Source: JAGOEY01 sp017997515
GTDB taxonomy: Bacteria; Pseudomonadota; Gammaproteobacteria; Burkholderiales; Burkholderiaceae_C
Direction of reading: 5' to 3'
Length of the DNA stretch: 64,000 nucleotides
Assembly: GCA_026314275.1 (NCBI GenBank)
Contig: CP111109.1
Location: forward strand, 2,914,001-2,978,000
Shown here one piece after another: positions 1-10,000 of the stretch; positions within the stretch are counted from its first letter, which is position 1; the number at the start of each line of letters is the position of its first letter. The notes beneath the pieces are model-generated. The model saw only the letters and a program-made list of their open reading frames with translations. It was not told the origin of the DNA and did not search any database. Position numbers and translations under genes: made by a program.

Positions 1-864
1 GTCGATGCACAGGGCGGTGCGTTTCACAGCTTTGTAGTGGGCCAGGTCGGCCAGGCTGAGTTTGCCGGGGTTGGTGGGGTGGCTTTGCACCTTCTGCACG
101 ATGGCCTGCGCAATGTCGCCTTCATGCAGGGCTTTTGGGCCTTCGGCAGCAATACGTTTGAGCACGGCGGCCAGTTCGGGGTTGCGCAGCGTGCTGCCCA
201 CGGCCACGGCGTTGCCGTCGGGCTGGTAGAAGTAGGCGGCAGCGGTGGGGTCTTTCTTCAGGTGCTGCTCGGTCTGGATCTGGGTGTTGAGCCGTACGCT
301 GACCTTGAAGCCGTTTTCAGCCAGGCTGATGGCGGGCTGGAACAGTGCCGCCCAGGGCAGCTTGCCGTATTGTTGGTGCGCCAACTCCAGCACCCGCAGC
401 GTGCCGGGGGTGCCCACTGAGCGGCCCCCCACCACGGCGTCGTAGAACTGAATGGGTTTGCCGTCGGCACCGATGAAGAGTTTTTCATCTGCAGCGGCAG
501 GTGCGGTTTCGCGGCCGTCAAAGGCCTCTACGTCCTTGCCGTTGTAGTGCATCAGGAAGGCCCCGCCGCCAATACCGCTGGACTGCGGCTCCACCAGCGT
601 CAGCACCATTTGCACGGCAATGGCCGCGTCAACCGCCGAGCCACCGGCCTTCAGCACCTGGTAACCCGCATCGGTGGCCAGCGGATTGGCTGCCGCGACG
701 GCAAATTTGTGGGTGGCCCAGCCGGGTTTGGCGGTGTAGCCGGACGAACCTTCGGGCTGAATCGGTGGCTGGGAGTAGCTGAACTGTTGGGGGGCGGGCT
801 GTGTGGCACAGCCTGCCAGCAGCAACGCGGTAGCCAGGGTGCCCAAAGTGACGGTTGTTTTCAT
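1..864 (-). CDS. ggt: Gamma-glutamyltranspeptidase, N-terminal part (cut by window edge)
   Basis: The enzyme cleaves the gamma-glutamyl bond of glutathione and related compounds in the periplasm. It is made as one chain that cuts itself into two subunits; only the first 288 residues of the large subunit lie in the window. The start at 864 follows a GAGGAGA ribosome binding site. Residues 1-19 form a lipoprotein signal with the lipobox LLAGC, so this copy is probably membrane anchored. Family motifs seen are GSAVDAAIA (near residue 74), SSGIGGGAFLM and SVGTPGTLR. The catalytic threonine would lie outside the window. It is divergent from the tpsA gene, with a 288-bp gap between them, and has no evident functional link to it. 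Confidence 0.93.
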   Translation of the reverse strand, partial: MKTTVTLGTLATALLLAGCATQPAPQQFSYSQPPIQPEGSSGYTAKPGWATHKFAVAAANPLATDAGYQVLKAGGSAVDAAIAVQMVLTLVEPQSSGIGGGAFLMHYNGKDVEAFDGRETAPAAADEKLFIGADGKPIQFYDAVVGGRSVGTPGTLRVLELAHQQYGKLPWAALFQPAISLAENGFKVSVRLNTQIQTEQHLKKDPTAAAYFYQPDGNAVAVGSTLRNPELAAVLKRIAAEGPKALHEGDIAQAIVQKVQSHPTNPGKLSLADLAHYKAVKRTALCID

Positions 865-1034
865 CTTGTCTCCTCGGTGGAAGTCGGGCCTGCCATGGTA
901 CTTCGCCGCTCCTGTGGGTCTGGCAAGTTCTGCCCCGTCCTGCTGCCCACCCTGAAAACATCCCAGTCCGTCACCGATCCCGGCCAGGAAGGCCCCCAAC
1001 CATGGGGATGCCGCAGGCAAAAGCAGGCGCTTGG

Positions 1035-1063
1035 TTGTTATTTTGTAAAAAAAATGATACATA
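1035..1063 (+). promoter_or_regulatory. Possible tpsA promoter in the ggt-tpsA gap
   Basis: In the 288-bp divergent gap (865-1152) the only AT-rich stretch is 1035-1075. TTGTTA (1035-1040) and TACATA (1058-1063) are 17 bp apart, a fair -35 box with a weak -10 box. An A tract lies in the spacer. The tpsA start at 1153 has AGGAGAT six to seven bases upstream. Nothing else in the gap is recognisable. Confidence 0.35.
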
Positions 1064-1152
1064 CCTGCAAATTCATTACATTTGTGGTCTGTTTGGCTGC
1101 AAATGTCACTGGCCGTGGCCTCAGCCGCTACGTCGCTTTAGGAGATATCCCC

Positions 1153-4100
1153 ATGCACAGCCACTCTTCAATGAACCGCGTTTACCGTATTGTCTGGAAC
1201 GACGCACTGAGCATGTGGGTGGCGGTGGCCGAGAACGCCAAGGGCCGCAGCAAGGGGGGCACTGGTCGCAAGCGTCTGGCGGCATTGCTGGCAGCGGCGC
1301 TTGGCACGGCAGCCGGTATGGTGCCGCCCGCCATGGCGGGCCCGCTGGACGCTATTGCAACCGACGGCCGGACCGCGACCCAGCTCAACCTGTCGTCTGC
1401 CAGCACCGTCAACATCACAACCACCACGCTCAGTGGCAACAACGCCTTCAACTCGTTCAGCCGATTCGGCGTGGACGCAGGCAACACGGCCAACCTGCAT
1501 GTGCCGACGGGTGCCACCAATCTGATCAATATCGTGCGCGACGCGCGCACAGACATCCACGGGGTGCTCAACGGTATCCAGGACGGACGTATTGGGGGCA
1601 ATGTCTGGTTTGCCAACCCCTACGGCTTGGTGGTGGGTGCAGGTGGTGTGGTGAACGTGGGCTCGCTCAACGTGAGCACGCCCACTGCAGCCTTTGTGCA
1701 GGGTTTCTTCGGTGCCAATGGCCCCAACGCCAACTCTGTGCAGCAGTTGCTCGGCGGTACTGCCCCGCTGAATGCCAACGGCACCGTCTCCATCCAGGGG
1801 CGCGTGAACGCGATCAACGGCGTCATGCTGAGCGCGGGCGCCATCAACGTGAGTGGCTCGATTTACAGCGGTGCGCGTTTCGTGGGATCGGCGCCTGACT
1901 TCAGCGACGTGGTGAATACCAATGGCCTGTCGGTTGCGACTGGCATTGTTGAGCAGGAAGGCCGCATCAGAATTGTGGCCACACAGACCCAGGGCGGCAA
2001 GGCGGCGATCAACCTCGACGGCGCGCAGATGCTCGCCACCAGCATCAACCTGTCGGCCACGTCCACCTTGAACGATGCTTCGCTAGCCGTGACCAGCGGT
2101 ATTGCCAAGGCCGAGGCTGCGGCCACCATCGATGTCCAGTCGAGCCAGCTCCGCACCACCGAGAACTTCACGGCCCAAGCCACCACCACAGTCAACACCT
2201 CGACCTTCACCACGCCGATCGCGGCCAGTGTGCAGCGCGTGGATGCGCGTGCCACGGTCAACGTGGGCGGCAGCAGCACGTTGACCGTCGCTGGGGATGC
2301 ACAGCTGGGCGCTACCACCAGCGTGAGTACCAATGCCACGCCCACCTCGGCGCTGGCCAACAAGGCGGGGGATGCAGCGGTGGCCGTGTCCGATGTGACC
2401 AGTGTGGCGCAGGTTCGTGTGACAGGCACCACCACCGCCACAGTGACCGGAAAGCTCGGCCTCGCGGCCGCCAATACCGTGAGCACGACATCGATCGCCG
2501 ATGCGGCTGCCGCCGGTGGTAACGCTGCAGGTGCTGCGGTGGCGGTGAGTGTGATCGACAGCACGACTTCGGCTGTGGTGGACGGCCAGGCCGTGATCAC
2601 CGCGGGTGCGCTCGACCTTGCTGCTGCCTCACGCAACACCGCAATAGTCACGGCCAAGGCCGCGAGCCAGGGCGCGGAAAAGGACGACAGCGGTGCGAGC
2701 CAGAGCAGCCAGACGCTTGACAAATACAAGGACAACGCCAGCACCGCTGACAGCGCGCCGGGTGAGGGTGTCAAGGTCGCAGGCGCAGTTGCGGTCAGTG
2801 ACCTCAGCAGCCACACGCAGACGCTGCTCGCATCGAGCCAGGCCGCCAAGGTTGCTGGTGCGGTCGACTTGCGCAGCGAGGAGGGCAACACGGTTGTTGT
2901 GGGTGCCGACAGCAGTGCCACGAACAGCGCGACCGGTGTAGCCGCCGCAGTGGCCATCAACCTGGCCCAGTTAAGCAATGACGCCGCGGTCGCCCAGACG
3001 CTGGAGGCCGGTAGTGTGTCGGCGAAGGCCTTGATGGACACCACGGCACCGGTGAACAGTTTCACCACCACTGCCGTTTCTGGCGCTGGTGCGAGTGGTG
3101 TGGGTGTGGCCGGTTCGTTGGTGGTGAACGCCATCAACAGCGCGACCACCGCCGCGCTGCGCGGCGGTGCCGTCGTCACCCTTGTGGGTGCAGCCGGCGA
3201 CGTGGCGTTGACTGCGCGTAATGCCAGCGAAAGTACGGCCAAAGCCACGCCTGCAGCAGGAGGCGCTACCGGTGACAAGGTGGGTATCGGTGCTTCGGTG
3301 GCTGTGAATGTGGTGGGCACACGCACGCTGGCCCAGTTGGCCGACGGCGCACAACTGCAGGGAGCGCGTGACCTGGCACTCGATGCGGACAGCACGCATG
3401 CTGTGCACACTGAAACCGAAGCTGGCTCGGCCGGTGGTATCTCGATCACACCATCGGCTGCGATCTCGATCGTGAACAACACGACACAGGCCAGCCTGGG
3501 CACCAGCAGCAATCTGCCGCTCACTTTGAATGGTGACCTGCTGCTGCAGGCTGCGCAATCGACCAGCACGACAACCACGGCCAAGGGCAGTGCCGTGGGC
3601 GGCAAGGCTGCGATCGGCGCAGCTGTTGCGGTCGCTTTGGTTGATGACTTGGTTGAAGCCACCACTGCGCGTGTGATCGTTGCCAACGGTACCGCGGGTG
3701 CGGGCAAGGGTTCTGTCACTTTCAAAGCCCAAGGTGCGTCCGCAAGTGAGGTGTCGGCGACTGCCAGCGCAAGCGGCGGCCACCAGGCGGACGATGCGGG
3801 TGCCGCGGGTGGTACGGGCAATGGTGAAGACGCGAGTGTCGATGACAAGGTCGGCAAACAACTCGCTCTGGGCAAGAACAAGCAGACGGCCAACAAGGTC
3901 GGTGACAGCAAACAACAGGCCTCCACCGGTGGTGCCGTGCAGGCGCAGAAGAATGGCGAGGGTTCTGCCAGCACCAGCGAAGGCAAGATTTCGGTGGCTG
4001 CGGCCGTTGGCGTGAATCTGCAGAACGCGACTGCGCGCGCCGACGTACCCGTCAACGTGACATCGGCCGGTGCCCTCACACTCGCCGCATCAAACAACAC

Positions 4101-5927
4101 CGATGCCAAGGTCACGGCCGACGGCAGCGCATTGCCACAAGCCGATGCCGATGGCAAGACCGAGGGCAGCACGACGCAGGTGGGCATTGGCGCTGCAGTG
4201 TCGGTCAATAAAGTGACCTCGGTGGCTGATGCGATCGTCGGCGGCAGCGCTGTGGTCCACTCCAACGGGCTCTCGCTGAACGCCGGGATGACCGATGTGG
4301 CCGGTGACACCACCCACACCATACAGACCGAAGCCGCGTCGGGCGCGGGTGGCAGCAAGGTCGGTATTGCTGGTTCGCTGGCGCTGAACCTAATTGACAC
4401 CCGCAGCGAGGCCGTGGTGCGCAGTGGTGCCGCAGTGGATGCGGGCGCGGGTGCGGTGGCGCTTGCAGCAGAAAACAACACGGACATCACAGCCAAGGCC
4501 GCGCCAGTGGACAAAGGCGCAAGTGGCGGCAAGGTGGGCATCGGTGCGTCGGTGGCGGTGAACATCACGGGCAACCGGAGCACGGCCGAGATCGAGGATG
4601 GCGCAGGCCTTCATGGCAGTGGTGAGGTATCGCTTGATGCCAAGGCGGCACACAAGGCCACAACCACGGCCGAGGCGGGATCGTCTGGTGGTGTGGCCAT
4701 CACACCGGCCTTGGCACTGGCGATGCTGAACAACACAAGCAGCGCGCGTCTGGGCACGGGCGCGGCGCTGCAGGGCACGGGTGGTGTCACCTTGTCTGCC
4801 ACACAGTCGAATACCACCGTGACCACCGCCAAGGGCAGTGCGGCGGGTGAAACTGCATCGGTTGGCGCGGCTGTGGGCCTGGCCCTGGTCAACGACGTGA
4901 CCAGCGCGACGACCGAGCGCGACATCCTCAATGCGAACGGTGACGTGCGTTTCGCCGCAGCGGGAGCGGCCGACCACACGACATCGGCCACTGCCAGTTC
5001 AAAAGGCGGAAAGTCCGATGACGAAGCCGGGAAAACCGGTGCCAACGGTAAAAAGCAGGAAGACGCGACGGTCGACGACAAGGTTGACAGCCAGCTTGCC
5101 TTTGGCAAAACCCAGCAAACGAAGAACGGCGTAGGCAGCGGCAAACAGCAGGCGGCCACGGGCAGTGCGGCGGGCGGCAAGTCGTCGGCCGGTACCAGCG
5201 AAGGCAAGGTGTCGGTGGCGGCTGCGGCGGCGGTCAACATCATCGATTCCAACACCACCGCCTCAGTGGCTGACGGACGCACCGTGTCGACCACAGGTGC
5301 ATTCGCTTTGGCTGCGAGCGGCAACACCGATGCATCGACGAATGCAGATGGCGCGGCTGTTGGCAATGGTGCGCAGGTTGGCATTGGTGCGGCTGTGTCA
5401 CTCAACCAACTGCATACCAATACCGTGGCGGTGGTGGGCAGTAACACCATCGTCCAGGCCAACGGTGTCGCCATCGATGCGACCATGACCGACGTGGCCG
5501 GTGACACCACACACACCGTGTTGGCACACGCCGCTTCGGGTGCGGGTGGAAGCAAGGTGGGTATCGCTGGCTCGCTGGCGCTGAACCTGATCGACACCCG
5601 CAGTGAAGCGTTGGTGCGCAGCGGCGCTTCGGTTAATGCGGGGACAGGTGTGATTGCGGTCACGGCTGAAAACAATACCGACATCACGGCCAAGGCCGTG
5701 CCAGTGGACAAAGGCGCAAGCGGCGGCAAGGTGGGCATCGGCGCTTCGGTGGCGGTGAACATCACGGGCAACCAGAGCACGGCCGAAATCGCCGATGGCG
5801 CGACGATTGCAGGCAGTGGCACCGTGTCGCTCGACGCCAAGGCCGCGCACAAGGCCGCGACCGAGGCCGAAGCGGGGTCGGCAGGTGGTGTGGCGATCAC
5901 GCCCGCATTGGCACTCGCGATGCTTAA
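1153..5927 (+). pseudogene. Giant TpsA/LktA-type filamentous exoprotein, 5' fragment (cut by IS)
   Basis: This is the start of a two-partner-secretion exoprotein exported by the TpsB at the far end of the locus. The chosen ATG (1153) has AGGAGAT upstream. Residues about 7-40 are an extended signal peptide region (MNRVYRIVWNDAL), followed by a hydrophobic stretch ending AMA. The TPS secretion domain follows, with FNSFSRFGV and the NPYG motif (about residues 100-160). From about residue 600 the protein consists of glycine-, alanine- and threonine-rich repeats of about 399 residues, with VGIAGSLALN and VGIGASVAVN strands alternating with charged DDKV linkers. The reading frame runs into an IS element at 5928 and stops at 5982. 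The truncated product would still hold the whole signal and TPS domain, so it may be exported as a 1,609-residue stump if TpsB is made. Confidence 0.9.
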
Positions 5928-7075
5928 GGCAACGCTGATTAAGGTACACGCACCTGCGTGGTGCTGCGTTACAGGTCGATGAAGCAGCAAACCCTCGCCA
6001 TGGCCGCAGACCAAAGCTTTGAGAACTACCGCAAGCCCACCAGGCGCGACGAGTTCTTGAGAACCATGGAGGCCATCGTGCCCTGGTCCAGCCTGTGCGA
6101 GGTCATCGAGCCACACTACCCCAAGGCAGGCAACGGCCGCCCACCCATAGGTCTGGAACGCATGCTGCGTATCCACTTCATTCAGCATTGGTTCAACCTG
6201 GCCGATCTGGCTTGTGAAGAAGCCCTGTACGACAGTGCCAACCTGCGCCGCTTTGCAGGCATCGACCTGGGCCGTGAGCCCGTACCCGACGCCACCACTA
6301 TCTTGAAGTTTCGCAAGCTCCTCAATGCGCACAAACTGGGCGAAGCACTGTTTGCCAAGGTGGGGCAGGAGTTGCAGCAGCGAGGCTTCAAGGTCCATAC
6401 CGGCACCATCGTGGATGCCACCATCATCGGCGCGCCCAGTTCAACCAAGAATGCAGGCAAGGCACGCGACCCCGAGATGCACCAGACCAAGAAGGGCCAG
6501 CAGTGGTACTTTGGCATGAAGCTGCACATTGGCGTGGACAGCCAAAGCGGCTTGGCGCACAGCGCCGTCGTCACAGCCGCCAACGTGCATGACAAGCACC
6601 CGCTGCCACAACTGCTGCATGGCAACGAGCGGCGCGTGTATGGCGACTCAGCCTATGCCAGTCAGAAGGCGTTGATTGCGGGTAAAGCTCCAAACGCCAA
6701 AGACTTCACCAATCAGCGCACGCGCCGCGCTGGTGGTCTCGTTGATGAGGTGGCTCGTGCAAAGAACCGCAACAAATCCAGGATTCGTGCCCGCGTCGAG
6801 CATGTCTTTGGTGTGATCAAGCGGCTGTGGGGCTTTGGCAAGGTGCGCTATGTGGGGCTGCACAAGAATGCCACGCGGGCGTTCACTGCCCTGGCACTGG
6901 CCAACATCTTCCTCGGCCGCCAAAGGCTGATGGCACAGGTGCGCCCGTAGGGGCCAAAAACGGGCTCAAGGGCCTGTACAAGGCCCTCTGGGCCGCCAAC
7001 CCCAGCCTGCGCTGCGTCCAAACTGGGCGGGGCTGCCCGAAATTACTCCAATGCCGATACTTGATCAGCGTTGCC
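5928..7075 (+). mobile_element. IS5-family insertion sequence inside tpsA
   Basis: The element is 1,148 bp with 16-bp terminal inverted repeats. The left is GGCAACGCTGATTAAG at 5928-5943 and the right is its complement at 7060-7075, with one mismatch. It is flanked by TTAA at 5924-5927 and 7076-7079, which fits the YTAR target duplication of the IS5 group. It holds one intact transposase. Removing the IS and one TTAA gives ATG CTT AAC AAC ACA, matching the MLNNT of the preceding repeat unit, so the insertion is simple and probably recent. After the transposase stop, 6951-7059 appears non-coding. Confidence 0.95.
5979..6950 (+). CDS. IS5-family DDE transposase
   Basis: The protein is 323 residues, normal for IS5-group transposases, and looks complete. 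It catalyses cut-and-paste movement of the surrounding element. The N-terminal part contains the MERIH-like helical domain (GLERMLRIHFIQHWF, about residues 58-72). The catalytic residues visible are D146 (IVDATI), D223 (YGDSAYAS) and E274 (RARVEHVFG), the last in the usual R-x3-E-x6-K spacing. An in-frame upstream start at 5958 would add seven residues, but MKQQTLAM is the usual form of these proteins. It reads in the same direction as the broken tpsA gene. Confidence 0.95.
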   Translation: MKQQTLAMAADQSFENYRKPTRRDEFLRTMEAIVPWSSLCEVIEPHYPKAGNGRPPIGLERMLRIHFIQHWFNLADLACEEALYDSANLRRFAGIDLGREPVPDATTILKFRKLLNAHKLGEALFAKVGQELQQRGFKVHTGTIVDATIIGAPSSTKNAGKARDPEMHQTKKGQQWYFGMKLHIGVDSQSGLAHSAVVTAANVHDKHPLPQLLHGNERRVYGDSAYASQKALIAGKAPNAKDFTNQRTRRAGGLVDEVARAKNRNKSRIRARVEHVFGVIKRLWGFGKVRYVGLHKNATRAFTALALANIFLGRQRLMAQVRP

Positions 7076-10000
7076 TTAACAACACAACCAGTGCGCGGCT
7101 GGGCACGGGCGCGGCATTGCAGGGTGCCGGTGGCGTGTCGCTGTCAGCAACACAGAGCAATGTGACCACGACCTCATCCAAGGGCAGCGCGGTCGGAGAA
7201 AGTGCCGCTATTGGTGCAGCGGTCGGTATTGCCCTGGTCAACGATATGACCAGCGCAACCACTGAGCGCGACATCCTCAACGCGACCGGTGACGTGCGCT
7301 TCAATGCCACGGCATCATCCGAGCACACGACGACGGCCACTGCAAGCTCCAAGGGCGGCAAGTCTGACGACGAGGCGGGTAAGACGGGTGCTGACGGCAA
7401 GAAGGCCGAGGACGCGACGGTTGACGACAAGGTCGACAGCCAACTCGCCTACGGCAAGACCCAGCAGACGCAGGCCAAGGTGGGTAGCACGAAGCAGCAA
7501 ACGGCCACGGGCAATGCGACCGGCGGCAAGGCCTCGGCCTCGTCGAGCGAAGGCAAGGTGTCGGTGGCGGCCGCAGTGGCCGTCAACGTCATCGATGCCA
7601 ACACCAGCACATCGGTTGCCACGGGCCGCACCGTGTCGACGACGGAGGCATTCGAACTCACCGCCAGCGGCAACACCGATGCCAGCGCCCAATCTGACGG
7701 GACGGCAGTCGGAAAAACGGCGCAGGTGGGAATCGGCGCGGCGGCCTCGGTCAACCAGGTGACGTCCGCTACGGTGGCAAGTGTTGGTGACAAGGCCAGT
7801 ATCCAGGCCAGCGGCATCGCGATCAGCGCGACCATGACCGATGTGGCCGGCGATACCCAGCACGAACTCGAGGCAAAGGCCGAGTCGGGTGCGGGCGGTA
7901 GCAAGGTCGGTATCGCGGCCTCGCTGGCCCTCAATATCACCAACACTGCGAGCCGGGCACTGGTGGGCGACGGTGCCACGCTCCAGATCGGCGGTGGCGA
8001 CGTTTCTCTCACAGCCGAGGACCGTGTGAAGGCTGTGGCGCAGGCTTTGCCAACCACCACCGGTGGTGCCTCGGGTGGCAATGTGGGTGTGGGTGTCTCG
8101 GTGGCGCTCAACCTCATTGATGCGGCTGCGGTGGCGCGTATCGGTACGGGTGCGGCCCTGTCGGGGGCGCGCGACATCGACCTCACCGCCACCACCGCCG
8201 TTGACAGTGACACCCAGGCTACGTCGGGTGCCGCGGGTGGCAAACTGGCTTTTGATGCGGCCGTGGCTGTGGCAACACTCAACCAGACCACGCAGGCGTT
8301 GATCCACTCCGGCACCGGTATATCGGCCAGCGGCGACGTGGCGCTTGATGCCACGAGCAGCGGCACCCACACCGCGACCGCCAAGGGTGAGGCCAAGTCA
8401 GGCACTGCGGCGATTGGTGCGGCCGCAGGGGTTATCACCAGCAACAGCATGACGCAGGCGGTGATTGACCGAGATCTTGCGGCGGGCGGCACACTTGGCC
8501 TTGCGGCCAGCGCCACACGCGCCTACACGGCGGACGCCACGGCCAGTGCCGGCGGCTCGCAGGCCTCGAAGACCTACGACGACAACAAGGCGCAGGCCAA
8601 TAGTGCGACAAGCAGCAAGACGCTCGCCAACAACCAGAACGCGCAGTCCAACCAGGGCACACAAGGGGGTGGCAAGGTTGCAATCGCTGCGGCTGTGGGC
8701 GTGAATGTGCTGGATGACGACGTTCAGGCTGCTGTGACCGGTGGGCGTAAGCTCGCTGCGGGTGGCGCAATGACTGTCGCCGCCCATAACGGCAGTAATT
8801 TCAGCGCACGGGGTGCCGGTGATGCAGTCGATGCCAAGACGCAAGTGGGTGTGGCCGTTGGTGTAGGCATCAGTATCGCCAACAACAGCACCGTGGCTTC
8901 GCTGGCTGACAACACTCACATCACCAAGGTGGGGGACCTGTCGGTCACCGCGACCTCGACGCAGAACACATCACCCGCCTTCGCGCGCAAACTCGCGGCG
9001 GAAGGGGTGGCCGGTGCTGGTGCCAGCAAGGTCGGTGTGGCCGGTGCGTTCGCGGTGGCGGTGTCGAACGCGCAGACGATGGCCTCAATCGGTGCCAATA
9101 CACGCATCGACCAGGCCGGCAACATCCGCCTCGACGCTACCAACACCAGCATGCTCGGTGCCAAAGCCTGGGCAGCGGCCAAAGCCGGCACTGTGGGGGT
9201 AGGTGCCTCGGTTGCTACCGTGGTCTCGAACAACCAGTACAAAGCCACACTGGGAGATGGTGCGCAGGTTAATGCGAATGGCCTGTCACTCAATGCGCAA
9301 AACCTCAAGGTCAGCACGCCCGGCGTGTCGCTGCAGGTGTCGGGGGTGGACGATATCAAGAACCTGCCCGACAGCCTCACCAGCGGCCCGTTGATCGGCG
9401 GCACCAACTACTACACCGAAGCAGTTTCCGGTGCAGCGGGCGACAATGTCTCGGTGGCTGGTGCCTTCGCGGTTAATGTATTCACCGATACCACCGAGGC
9501 CGCAATCGGTAACGGCGCCAAGGTGGTCACCACGGGCGAGGTTGCGCTGACCAGCCTCAACGACACTGGTGCCACTTCGCTGGCCGCAGCTGCATCGCTG
9601 GCTGGCAAGGTTGGTGTGGGGGTGTCGAGTGCGGTTGTCTCAAGCCATAACAACACCAGCAGCCACATTGGCACCGGTGCCGATATCAACGGCGCGGGCG
9701 GTATCCGTCTCGGTGCGCAGAACCTGCAGGACGTCAACCTGATCGGTTTCAGTGGCGCAGCCGGTGGCAACGTGGCTGTCGCGGGTGTGGCCAACGTGTT
9801 GACCACAAAAAACACGGCGCAGGCCTACGTAGCCGACTCGGCCCAGACGCAGTTGGGTACCAACGGCAACCTGACGCTCGATGCGAAGAACGCATTGTCG
9901 GTGTTTGACATTGTGAGCGGCGTGGCCGTCGGCGGCTCGGTTGGTGTGGGTGTGGCTGCGGCCGTACACACCATTGAGAACGAGACACGCGCCTTCGTGG

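Larger units (their letters stand above)
3091..9018 (+). repeat. Tandem 1.2-kb coding repeats in tpsA
   Basis: Units open with the GSKVGIAGSLALN strand and begin near 3091, 4351, 5548 and 7894. The second and third are 1,197 bp apart. The third and fourth are 1,194 bp apart after subtracting the 1,152-bp IS plus target copy. Each unit carries a NNTDITAKA segment, a GGKVGIGASVAVN strand, an ITPALALAM strand, an ERDILN segment and a hydrophilic DDKV-S-QLA-GK linker. Units two and three are the most alike. A weaker further copy begins near 9019. Repeats this long are likely to recombine and to be misassembled from short reads. Confidence 0.85.

Noticed and set aside
547..1152. Upstream extension of the tpsA frame
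   Set aside because: The open frame runs back to 547 but that part overlaps ggt on the other strand; the ESPR signal and AGGAGAT fix the start at 1153.
1863..4583. 906-codon open frame on the minus strand
   Set aside because: It lies wholly antisense to the tpsA repeats, is extremely rich in alanine, proline and threonine, and has no start signal; it is a shadow of GC-rich repeat coding.
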